Positions 36,118 to 44,891 of a DNA stretch of 64,000 nucleotides are shown here, in pieces; position 1 is the first letter of the stretch, and each line of letters opens with the position of its first letter. A program made the position numbers and the translations under genes. This DNA comes from Clostridium carboxidivorans P7 (lineage in GTDB: Bacteria > Bacillota > Clostridia > Clostridiales > Clostridiaceae). The notes below the pieces were generated by a model, which saw only the letters and a list, made by a program, of their open reading frames with translations, searched no databases and was not told the DNA's origin. The DNA lies in NCBI RefSeq assembly GCF_001038625.1, contig NZ_CP011803.1, forward strand, positions 1,054,001-1,118,000. The letters run 5' to 3'.

Positions 36118-37554
36118 TTATAATTTTCTTCTTCTAGCCCATACAACAATTCCCGCTATTAGAATTACGCCAGGTATAACAACAACTGTAAAAGCTGATG
36201 CTGTTAATCTGCTTAATGCGCTTACCTGTAGTGTATAATTGTCTAGATTTTTAGGCCTAACTGATATGCTGTCCTTTTTTCCTTGAGCCCAGCTAATTGA
36301 ATTCATGAGAAAATCCAAGTTAGCATTATTACTTAAAGATATTACTTGTGAGTTAGTAAAAGTTGCATTGGCAATGACAACTATTCTTGTATCACTAACC
36401 TTAGGGCTTATGGATTTATCAGTTACAGCCACAGCTATATTAAAAGGACCAGTTAGATCACCAGATTGCTTTTCTAATGTGTCACTTTTTAAATTAGTTT
36501 TACCCCAGGAATTGCTGGTAGTTGTAAGCAGTGGATCAATTGTTAATGAACTTTTTTTGTTACTGGATATTTGTATGCTTTGAGCACCAGGAATGAGCAC
36601 TCTTAAATTATCAGTGATCAATGAGTTCATAATGTCATGATTTTTTTGTTCAGGCAAAAGATATATAGGATTTTGAGAAACGTAGCTGTTGTCACCTTCA
36701 ACCGAAACAGCTCTCTGCAGTGATACACCATAGCTATTTAGTACTGCTTGGAAGTTTGGCAAATCATTTTCAGTTACATCCATTAAAAATAAAGCTTTAC
36801 CACCTTTAGAAAGGTAGCTTTTTATGGTATTTGCTTCTGGCTGAGATAAATCTCTCTTTGGAGATACTACAAGTAATATGGAATCTTCTTTCATGCTAGC
36901 ATCTTTAAGGGATAAATTAATAGATTGCACAGTATAATTTTCAAGAGATAACTGCTTGGATATTTCTGAAGAAACATCACCTTCGCCTTGACCCTGCAGT
37001 GTATATATAATAGTGCTTTTGTCAGAAGTTACATATAATATGCCAGAAGTTATACTTTGCTCCACTGCAAGAGATTGAGTTGTTGAAGCAGATGGATTAG
37101 AAGTATCGCTAGCACTAGAATTCAAAAAAGAATTTTGGTCTAAAACCTTAAATTTTGATCCATTTTCAACGACTATAGAACCAACATCAACTTTACTATT
37201 ATCTTTATTAAATTTTTGAGCAAGCTGAGGATATTTTGAAGGATCCCTATACAATATTTTAATGTGTTTTGAGTGAGCAGCATATTGATCCAAAATAGTT
37301 TTTACAGTATAGTTTTCCTGACCGGATTTATAAAATCCATATATTGTTACATCCTGCTTCAAGCTATCTAAAATTTTATAACTTTGATCAGATAAGGTAA
37401 ACATTTTGCTCTTAGTTAAATCCTTATTCCAATTTAATTTTCCAATACCTAAATTTATTCCTATTAAAACAGCTAAAGCTAATACTAATGTTAGTACAGC
37501 TATGCTGCCTTTTTTAGATTTTTTGCTATTAAAAAGATTTTTTATATTTTTCAT
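36118..37554 (-). CDS. GldG-type ABC exporter auxiliary protein
   Basis: The protein has 478 residues. One membrane segment lies near the N-terminus (about 17-37) and one at the C-terminus (about 450-472), with a large extracellular part between. GldG-type features are LTKSKMFTLSDQSYKILDSL, DVTIYGFYKSGQ, ILYRDPSKYPQLAQKFN and a Ser/Thr-rich stretch near residue 150. It is the last gene of an ATPase-permease-GldG trio. The cargo is not known; in clostridia this trio is separate from gliding motility. Confidence 0.88.
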   Translation of the reverse strand: MKNIKNLFNSKKSKKGSIAVLTLVLALAVLIGINLGIGKLNWNKDLTKSKMFTLSDQSYKILDSLKQDVTIYGFYKSGQENYTVKTILDQYAAHSKHIKILYRDPSKYPQLAQKFNKDNSKVDVGSIVVENGSKFKVLDQNSFLNSSASDTSNPSASTTQSLAVEQSITSGILYVTSDKSTIIYTLQGQGEGDVSSEISKQLSLENYTVQSINLSLKDASMKEDSILLVVSPKRDLSQPEANTIKSYLSKGGKALFLMDVTENDLPNFQAVLNSYGVSLQRAVSVEGDNSYVSQNPIYLLPEQKNHDIMNSLITDNLRVLIPGAQSIQISSNKKSSLTIDPLLTTTSNSWGKTNLKSDTLEKQSGDLTGPFNIAVAVTDKSISPKVSDTRIVVIANATFTNSQVISLSNNANLDFLMNSISWAQGKKDSISVRPKNLDNYTLQVSALSRLTASAFTVVVIPGVILIAGIVVWARRRKL

Positions 37555-37570
37555 ATGCTATTTCACCTCC

Positions 37571-38434
37571 CTAGCTCCATCTTCTTCTATCAATAACATT
37601 TATAGTTAGAAGTATGAAAAATGCACAAAATGATATATAGTATGCTATTGAACCTGCACTGAGCATACCCATATTGAAGGGTTCATAGCGTTTTATTAAT
37701 GAAAACCAATCAACAAATTTTACTATAAAACCATCGAATAGACTTTTATTTTTTATATAAATTCCAAGAACTATTAAAGATCCTATAACTAAACTAGAAG
37801 CACTTATAATTATGTTTTGAGCATTATAATGTAAAAATAGGGCTATAATAGCAACTAAAATTTCTGCAAAAATAACTCCAGATAGAGTAGAAGTAGGTAA
37901 TCCACTGCCTATCCAGTCAAGTATCCATATGATAAACAAGGTACCAAAAGTAGCTACCGCAGCAGTAACTTGATTTTCTGTTAAAGCTGAAATAAAAATA
38001 CCTATTGAAATAAAGCAAAGTCCAACTAGAACAAAGCCAATATATGCACCAATGGTTTCACCTACGGGGAAGGAGCCTAATTTTTTTAGTATCAAAGGAT
38101 ATATAAAAGTTATTAGTACACCTATAAGAAAAACTATAGTAGATGCTAAAAATTTACCAACAACTATTTCCCATATTCTTAATGGTGAAGTTAATAGCAA
38201 TTGATCTGTTTTTTCATGGGTTTCATTTGCAATTATCCTCATGGTTAAAATAGGCACAAGAAATAAAAATACAAATATCATTGAATACACTATATCAGTA
38301 TAATAGCCATTTCCAGGCATTAGGTTTGACAATGTGAAAAATACTCCTGATATTAATAAAAATACAAACAAAAAAATATAAGAAGCAGAAGAATGGAAAT
38401 ATGATTTCAATTCTTTACTTAATATTTGCAACAT
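37571..38434 (-). CDS. ABC-2 type permease, GldF-like
   Basis: The protein has 287 residues from the ATG at 38434, which has AAAGGAGG upstream. Six membrane segments, with PILTMRIIANETHEKTDQLL between the second and third, are typical of ABC-2 permeases in the gliding/Nos-type family. It overlaps the ATPase gene by 20 bases and is followed after 16 bases by the GldG-like gene. Confidence 0.88.
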   Translation of the reverse strand: MLQILSKELKSYFHSSASYIFLFVFLLISGVFFTLSNLMPGNGYYTDIVYSMIFVFLFLVPILTMRIIANETHEKTDQLLLTSPLRIWEIVVGKFLASTIVFLIGVLITFIYPLILKKLGSFPVGETIGAYIGFVLVGLCFISIGIFISALTENQVTAAVATFGTLFIIWILDWIGSGLPTSTLSGVIFAEILVAIIALFLHYNAQNIIISASSLVIGSLIVLGIYIKNKSLFDGFIVKFVDWFSLIKRYEPFNMGMLSAGSIAYYISFCAFFILLTINVIDRRRWS

Positions 38435-39383
38435 TTGAAGATACCTCCTTTGATTCATCTGTTACTTCTAAGAATATTTCCTCTAAGGTTAGATTTAATG
38501 GTTTCATCATAAGTAGAGGAATATTTGCTTTGCTAAAAGCATTAAATAAGTCCTCTCGCAAATCATAATCTTCTTTACCTTCAACTATCAGATCTATAGT
38601 ATTAGGTTCTTTAATACCATCATCAGTTATAGAATTAATATAAGGTATATTCTTTATAACTTCATCTGCTTCAGCTTTTGAACTCTTTATCCTTAAGGCT
38701 ATCTTTGTTCCACAGCTTAGCTTATGTGATAAATCTTCAGGAGTACCTTCTGCAACAATAGATCCTTTATTTATAATTACAACTCTATCACATATTGCAC
38801 TTACTTCTGAAAGTATGTGAGAACTTAGGATAATTGTATGCTCTTTTCCAAGCTTTGAGATTAAGTCTCTAATTTCAATAATTTGTTTTGGATCTAAGCC
38901 TACAGTTGGTTCATCTAATATAAGAACTTCAGGATTTCCAACTATAGCTTGTGCCAATCCAACTCTCTGTTTATAACCTTTAGAAAGATTTTTAATAAGC
39001 CTTTTACGTACATCAGTTAGTTTAATTGATTCTAGAATTGTATCAATATGTTCCTTACTTTTATTTTTTTCCACCTTTTTTAATTTACTTACAAAAATTA
39101 AATATTCTTCAACGGTCATATCTGTATATAAAGGAGGAATTTCAGGTAGATATCCTATTCTTTTTTTAGCCTGAATTGGACTTTTTAATATATCAAATCC
39201 ATCTATTGATACTGAACCCTCTGTAGCAGATATGTACCCAGTTATTATGTTCATGGTGGTGGATTTACCTGCACCATTTGGACCTAAAAGACCAACAATT
39301 TCACCTTTCTCTATTTCTAAATTAATAGCTTTTACAGCTGTATGATTACCGTAATTTTTCCATAGATTATCGATTTTTATCAA
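38415..39383 (-). CDS. ABC transporter ATP-binding protein, GldA-like
   Basis: The protein has 322 residues from the TTG at 39383, behind GAGAGG. The Walker A motif is GLLGPNGAGKSTT, the signature motif NLSKGYKQRVGLAQ, and the Walker B motif VLILDEPTVGLDP. The C-terminal extension of about 90 residues is normal for GldA-like ATPases. It energises the permease encoded by the overlapping gene. Confidence 0.93.
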   Translation of the reverse strand: MIKIDNLWKNYGNHTAVKAINLEIEKGEIVGLLGPNGAGKSTTMNIITGYISATEGSVSIDGFDILKSPIQAKKRIGYLPEIPPLYTDMTVEEYLIFVSKLKKVEKNKSKEHIDTILESIKLTDVRKRLIKNLSKGYKQRVGLAQAIVGNPEVLILDEPTVGLDPKQIIEIRDLISKLGKEHTIILSSHILSEVSAICDRVVIINKGSIVAEGTPEDLSHKLSCGTKIALRIKSSKAEADEVIKNIPYINSITDDGIKEPNTIDLIVEGKEDYDLREDLFNAFSKANIPLLMMKPLNLTLEEIFLEVTDESKEVSSNVANIK

Positions 39384-39537
39384 GATTATCACCTCTCAGT
39401 ATTTTTGCTCTACTTGAAATTTATAACAAATGAATATGTCATTTCTATGGCAATTTAATTACAAAACTGTAAAGTTATTGTTAACAAGCATGAAACATAG
39501 ATTCTTCAAAAAAACATAAAAGTGTTATTTTAGAGCA

Positions 39538-40722
39538 TTAAGCTCTAAAAATAACACTTTCTTTACTAAACATATATCTTGCAAATAAAATTGAAGCAAT
39601 TATGTATAATATCATCCAAGCAAATGTTATACCTATGTGTGTATAATTGTGTATTCCAACTAAAAATTCTTTCATAAGGCAAGAAGCATTGGCAATAGGT
39701 ATGTTAAAGAAATAAGTTTCTATGCTCTTGCCATCCTTCATCATTGTGGCATAAACGAGTATCATTGCTACTATTGAAACGGGGCTTAAATAGGTTTGAG
39801 CTTCCTTTGATGATTTTGCATAAATACTTATGGACAGACCTAAAGCTCCAAAAACCATTGTTAACATTATAGGTAAAATCATTATTAAAGCAATTGTTCC
39901 CACACCAATATTAACATCCTTTGCATTTTGAAAAATTCCACCAGTTTGATTTATTGCAATAAGTAAGCCTGCAATGTTTGCTAAGGATACTATAAGCCCC
40001 ATTATGGTAATTGCAAGAAATTTACCCCAAAGTAAAGACATTCTGTTTGCTTTTGTAGTTAAAAGTGGTTCCAAAGTGCCTCTTTCTTTTTCGCCTACAC
40101 CTAAATCTAATGCTGGTGCTACTGTATTACCTACACTTCCTAATATTAAAAGTAAAGGTACCACTACGTTAAGCAGCAGCATTCCCATACCACTTTCCTT
40201 TTTTTCTATGGTATCCTGCACTACATTTATTGGATTTAATATTTTAGAATCAATATTTCTTTTTTCTAATCTTTTTGAAACTATATCCTTTGAATACTTT
40301 TCTATATAAGAATTTAATATTTCAGAAGCTTGTGTACCATCACTGCTAGAGTTATCATAAGTTAATGTAATATTTTCATTCATGTCCTTATTTATATTTT
40401 CATCAAAGCCCTTTGGTATAGTTACTGCTGCTAAAATTTTACCGTCTTTTACATCCTGCTTTATATTAGTGGATTCAGTTATTTTAATATTTTTTTGTGA
40501 TTTTAAAAAGGATTTAAAGTTACTATTCCCTTTATCTACTATAGCTACTTTTAAGTTATTTTGTACTTTTTTTTCACTGCTGCTAGTAGCCATACCTATA
40601 ACAAATGAAAGTATGGGTAAAATTAAAATTGGAATTAATATACTCATAATTATTGTTTTTTTATCTCTAAACATATCTAATAATTCTTTTTTTAGTACTA
40701 CTTTTATAACATTATTTTTCAT
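39538..40722 (-). CDS. ABC-2 type permease, NatB-like
   Basis: The protein has 394 residues from the ATG at 40722, preceded by AGGTGA. One N-terminal membrane segment, an extracellular domain of about 140 residues, and five more membrane segments form the ABC-2 layout of NatB sodium exporters. The KERGTLEPLLTTKANRM motif after the second segment is typical. Its start overlaps the ATPase gene by 11 bases. Confidence 0.88.
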   Translation of the reverse strand: MKNNVIKVVLKKELLDMFRDKKTIIMSILIPILILPILSFVIGMATSSSEKKVQNNLKVAIVDKGNSNFKSFLKSQKNIKITESTNIKQDVKDGKILAAVTIPKGFDENINKDMNENITLTYDNSSSDGTQASEILNSYIEKYSKDIVSKRLEKRNIDSKILNPINVVQDTIEKKESGMGMLLLNVVVPLLLILGSVGNTVAPALDLGVGEKERGTLEPLLTTKANRMSLLWGKFLAITIMGLIVSLANIAGLLIAINQTGGIFQNAKDVNIGVGTIALIMILPIMLTMVFGALGLSISIYAKSSKEAQTYLSPVSIVAMILVYATMMKDGKSIETYFFNIPIANASCLMKEFLVGIHNYTHIGITFAWMILYIIASILFARYMFSKESVIFRA

Positions 40723-41443
40723 TTGAATCACCTACTAAACTCATAAATATTTCTTCCATATCATTATTATTATATTTACTTTTTAAACTTTCTATAGTCC
40801 CTGTTTCTATAATTTTTCCTTTGTGAATTATTATAATTCTATCACAAAGCTTTTCCACTTCAGCCATACTGTGACTTGAAAATATAACAGCTTTATTATC
40901 TGCTTTGCACTTTTTTATAAAGTCTTGTACTATTCTAGCTGCTGTAACATCAAGTCCTGATGTAGGCTCATCAAATAACACTACGGAAGGGTTATGAACT
41001 ATAGACCTTGCTATGGAAATTTTTTGTTTCATTCCTCTTGAAAATTTACCTACTCTTCTATCTAAGTATTCTTCCATTTCAAGATTTTTGGCTAAATATT
41101 TTATGCTTTTTTCAGTTTCTTCCTTTGACATTCCATTAAGCTGTGCAAAATAACTTATATTTTCTCTTCCAGTTAATCTATCATAAAGACCAACTTCTCC
41201 ACCGAAAAGTATTCCTATTTCGCCTCTTACGTTTTCAGGATCCTTATTTACATCATAATTATTTATTAATGCGGTGCCTGATGTTGGCCTTAGCATAGTT
41301 GCCAGCATTCTAAGGGTAGTTGTTTTTCCTGCTCCATTTTCACCTAAAAGCCCAACTATTTCTCCATTATTAACTTCAAAGCTAATATTGTCTACAGCTG
41401 AAATATTTTTAAATGTTTTAGTCAATGCTTGAACTTTTATCAT
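40712..41443 (-). CDS. ABC transporter ATP-binding protein, NatA-like
   Basis: The protein has 243 residues, with Walker A GLLGENGAGKTTT, signature KFSRGMKQKISIAR and Walker B VVLFDEPTSGLD. NatA-type ATPases work with NatB-type permeases in Na+ efflux or related export. It is translationally coupled to the permease. Sodium as cargo is inferred from family only. Confidence 0.9.
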   Translation of the reverse strand: MIKVQALTKTFKNISAVDNISFEVNNGEIVGLLGENGAGKTTTLRMLATMLRPTSGTALINNYDVNKDPENVRGEIGILFGGEVGLYDRLTGRENISYFAQLNGMSKEETEKSIKYLAKNLEMEEYLDRRVGKFSRGMKQKISIARSIVHNPSVVLFDEPTSGLDVTAARIVQDFIKKCKADNKAVIFSSHSMAEVEKLCDRIIIIHKGKIIETGTIESLKSKYNNNDMEEIFMSLVGDSNEK

Positions 41444-41971
41444 TATCTTTCCTGCCTTTCTTTTATATTAATAGTACAACTTTCTCACATATAGTTTTGT
41501 ATTTAAAAAGTAGTATGAAGCTTTTTTTAAAACTGCGAAAGTTGAGTTAATAATCATTATAATATTAACTATTGCTTGCAAAATGAATATTTAGGCTGCA
41601 ACTTATACTTTTTATTGTACCAGTTGTCATATTTTAAGTATTACAATTTATCCATAAATATCATTATAGCTGTTATAAATGTGAAAACAAGTAATTACAA
41701 TGTAAAATTTACAATAATTTATGATAAAATGCAATAGGATACATTTATGCAATGATATTATGTTAATTTTTACGAATACTTGCAATTTAATAATGTTATT
41801 AGATTTAAGTTATTATATGTGGTTAACAATCCGTATATTATGTGAACTAATTTCTAAAGTAAACTAAATAATACAAAAATTATAAGATTATAGAAATAAA
41901 TAATGAGACAAAAACTTTCAAAAATTTAATTTATATGACATAATATAATAGGCATCAAAGGAGGGGTAAGT
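41444..41971. other. Intergenic region without recognised feature
   Basis: This 528-base AT-rich stretch lies between divergent genes. I see no coding frame, no stable hairpin and no known RNA motif. It should contain the two promoters. A TGAGACAAAAA half-site near 41903 resembles one arm of the dyad before the Rh gene. Confidence 0.5.
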
Positions 41972-42919
41972 ATGGTAGTAATGAATGCAGTAGGAAGTGT
42001 GCTAAGTATAGTTATTATGATATCTATTGGGTATATATTAACTTCAAAAAAGTGGTTGGATGAAAAAATATCTAAGGTTTTTGCAAAGTTAGTTTGTAAT
42101 TTAGCATTACCTTGTCTTATGATATCGGACTTAATGACTAATTTTGATAAGGAAAAGCTTGGACATTTGGCTAAAGGCTTGGTAATTCCTTTTTTATCTA
42201 TGGCAGTGTGTTATTTAATAGCTATAGCTGTAAGTAAAATAATAAAGGTAAAAAAAGGGAGAATAGGCACCTTTAGATCCATGTTTTTTGTTTCAAATGC
42301 AATTTTTATTGGACTTCCAGTAAACATGGCTCTCTTTGGAAGTAAAAGTGTACCTTATTGTTTATTGTACTATATAGCCAATACTACATTTTTTTGGACT
42401 ATAGGAGCTTATGGAATTTGCAAGGATGGACAAACTTCTAATGGAAAATCTGTATCAGGTATATTTTCTAAAGAAACATTAAAAAGAATAATGTCACCGC
42501 CTTTAATGGGATTTATAGTGGCTATTGTACTTATATTATTTAATATTAAGTTACCTAGATTTATATTAGATACCTGCAAATATATGGGGAATCTTACAAC
42601 GCCATTATCTATGCTGTTTATAGGTATAACAATTTATTCTGTTGATAAAAGTGAAATAAAAATAAGTAGGGATATGATAGCTATAATTTTAGGAAGATTT
42701 TTAATATCTCCTCTATTAATTTTTGCCATGGCTTATTATTATCCAGTCCCTTTGCTAATGAAACAAGTATTTGTAATACAAGCAGCTATGCCAGTTATGA
42801 CAAATACAGCTATAGTAGCTAGAGCTTATAATGCAGATCATAAATATGGTACAGTAATGACTGTAATTACTACTGTGTTAAGTTTGTTGTTCATACCACT
42901 ATATATGGCTTTAATTTAA
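41972..42919 (+). CDS. Auxin efflux carrier (AEC) family transporter
   Basis: The protein has 315 residues and about ten membrane segments, with FAKLVCNLALPCLMISDLM in the first half and QAAMPVMTNTAIVARAYNAD near the end, as in AEC proteins. Bacterial members carry dicarboxylates, amino acids or are uncharacterised. It is a single gene with an AAAGGAGGGG ribosome binding site and its own terminator. Confidence 0.9.
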   Translation: MVVMNAVGSVLSIVIMISIGYILTSKKWLDEKISKVFAKLVCNLALPCLMISDLMTNFDKEKLGHLAKGLVIPFLSMAVCYLIAIAVSKIIKVKKGRIGTFRSMFFVSNAIFIGLPVNMALFGSKSVPYCLLYYIANTTFFWTIGAYGICKDGQTSNGKSVSGIFSKETLKRIMSPPLMGFIVAIVLILFNIKLPRFILDTCKYMGNLTTPLSMLFIGITIYSVDKSEIKISRDMIAIILGRFLISPLLIFAMAYYYPVPLLMKQVFVIQAAMPVMTNTAIVARAYNADHKYGTVMTVITTVLSLLFIPLYMALI

Positions 42920-42948
42920 AAAATGGTATTTAAATAGATTTAAATGAA

Positions 42949-42990
42949 AGAAGAACTGTGAAATTGATATATTTTACAGTTCTTTTTTTA
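42949..42990 (+). terminator. Terminator after the AEC gene
   Basis: AAGAACTGTGAAA pairs with TTTTACAGTTCTT, followed by a run of seven T. Confidence 0.88.
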
Positions 42991-43117
42991 TGCAATTAAA
43001 AAGTAAAATGTATGCAGGTACGAACAATATGAATTTTGATATCATAAAATATTGTGAAAAATGTATTGAAAATTAATATAAGCAGCTTTACTAATATATA
43101 GTTTAGGGGGATTCATT

Positions 43118-44821
43118 ATGTGTGGCATTTTATGTGTGGTATCAAAGAAAAATGAAAAGTTAAATAGAGAAGATATTGTTTTAATGCGTGATAAAATGGA
43201 GCATAGAGGACCAGATGATGCAGGATTATTGATGGCAAGAAATGATAGAGTTGCACTGGCACATAGAAGATTATCAATTTTAGATTTAAGTAAAGCAGGG
43301 CATCAACCAATGAAATCTCAAAAGGGTAATTATATTTGTTTTAATGGAGAAATATACAATTATATGGAACTTTTAAGTAAGTTTTTAATCAAGAAAAATA
43401 TTAATTCAAAAACTGATACAGAAATTCTTTTGAATATGATTGAAAGCTATGGTAGCAGTTGCTTGAATGAGTTAAATGGTATGTGGGGTTTTGTTTATTA
43501 TGACACTGAAAAACAGCAGTTGATAATTTCAAGGGATAGATTTGGAGTAAAACCATTATATTATTATGAGGATGACGATATATTTATTGTTTCATCTGAA
43601 ATTAAGCCAATCTTAAATTCACCATACTATAATAAAAAACTAAATAAGAATTCAGCAAATATATTTTTGCAAACTGGTTTGGTTGATGGGATTAAAGATA
43701 CATTTTTTCAAGGAATAAAGAGATTTCCTGCAGCTCATTACATGATTTATTCTCTAAAAGACAACAATAGGATTTTAATGAGATATTATAATTTAAAGGA
43801 TTCAATATATGAAGTAAGTGATAATTATGAAGAAAATATAAAAAAATTTAGAGAGTTATTTATTGACAGTGTGAAATTAAGACTTAGAAGTGATGTTCCA
43901 GTAGGAAGCTGTTTAAGTGGAGGTTTGGATTCAAGTTCTATATATTCTATAGTTTGTAATATTTCAAAAGGTGAAGTTCACTCATTTTCTTCAAAATATG
44001 TAGAAAAAGAATGTGATGAAAGTTATTTTTACAAAGCTGTAACTAAAATGTATCCAGGGATAAATCACGAAACAACTCCTATATATAATAATTTCGAAGA
44101 TAAATTAAAAAAGATAATGTACTATATTGAAGAACCATGTAAAGCTTATGGAATAATTTCCATGTGGAATGTTATTGAAATTGCTAAGCCACATGTAAAA
44201 GTCATTTTGGATGGACAAGGTGGAGATGAAATATTGGCAGGGTATGACTTTTATTTATGGTATTACATTTTAGATTTATTGGAAAGTGGAATCAGTGATG
44301 CTGAGGTATCAGAAAAGCTTCAAGAAATAGAAGATATAAAAGGGTATGAATTTACTAAAGAAATTAATGATAGCTTAAAATTAATAACATCAAGTGGATT
44401 AGAAAAATTTAATAATTCCTATTTGAATGAAAGATTGTTTGAAGATCTTACTGCCTATATGCTGCCTGCATTTTTGAGATATGAAGATAAAATAGGTATG
44501 GCATTTTCTATTGAAACAAGATTTCCATTTCTTGATTATAGATTAATTAATTTTATTTTTTCTTTGGGAATAAGCAATAAAATCAGAAAAGGCTGGTCAA
44601 AAGCTATATTAAGGGATGCAATGAAGGGAATTTTACATGAGGAAGTTCGTTCAAGAAAGGATAAAAAAGGATATCCTACACCAATTAAAAATATATTATC
44701 AGCAAACCCTTCTATGAAAAAATATATTCCAGGCAATGTTCAGGATAATGATTGGATTAAATGGAGATTTATTTCATTTAATGTTTGGAGAGAAGTCTTT
44801 GGTTTTGATAATTACGCATAG
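43118..44821 (+). CDS. asnB: Asparagine synthetase B-type amidotransferase
   Basis: The protein has 567 residues. The class II glutaminase domain starts with catalytic Cys2 (MCGILCVV) and includes MEHRGPDDAG and CFNGEIYNY. The synthetase half has the PP-loop SCLSGGLDSSSIYS and DGQGGDEILAGY. It makes an amide from a carboxylate (aspartate in AsnB), using ATP and glutamine. It is shorter than the 600-residue-plus AsnB of Bacillus. The neighbour is a sugar-transferase-like gene, so it may amidate a surface glycan or peptide rather than make free asparagine. Confidence 0.88.
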   Translation: MCGILCVVSKKNEKLNREDIVLMRDKMEHRGPDDAGLLMARNDRVALAHRRLSILDLSKAGHQPMKSQKGNYICFNGEIYNYMELLSKFLIKKNINSKTDTEILLNMIESYGSSCLNELNGMWGFVYYDTEKQQLIISRDRFGVKPLYYYEDDDIFIVSSEIKPILNSPYYNKKLNKNSANIFLQTGLVDGIKDTFFQGIKRFPAAHYMIYSLKDNNRILMRYYNLKDSIYEVSDNYEENIKKFRELFIDSVKLRLRSDVPVGSCLSGGLDSSSIYSIVCNISKGEVHSFSSKYVEKECDESYFYKAVTKMYPGINHETTPIYNNFEDKLKKIMYYIEEPCKAYGIISMWNVIEIAKPHVKVILDGQGGDEILAGYDFYLWYYILDLLESGISDAEVSEKLQEIEDIKGYEFTKEINDSLKLITSSGLEKFNNSYLNERLFEDLTAYMLPAFLRYEDKIGMAFSIETRFPFLDYRLINFIFSLGISNKIRKGWSKAILRDAMKGILHEEVRSRKDKKGYPTPIKNILSANPSMKKYIPGNVQDNDWIKWRFISFNVWREVFGFDNYA

Positions 44822-44891
44822 ATGAATTGAAATTTGCATTATAGAGTAAATTTGATATATTAAGCATTTTTAATATGGAAAGGTGTATATT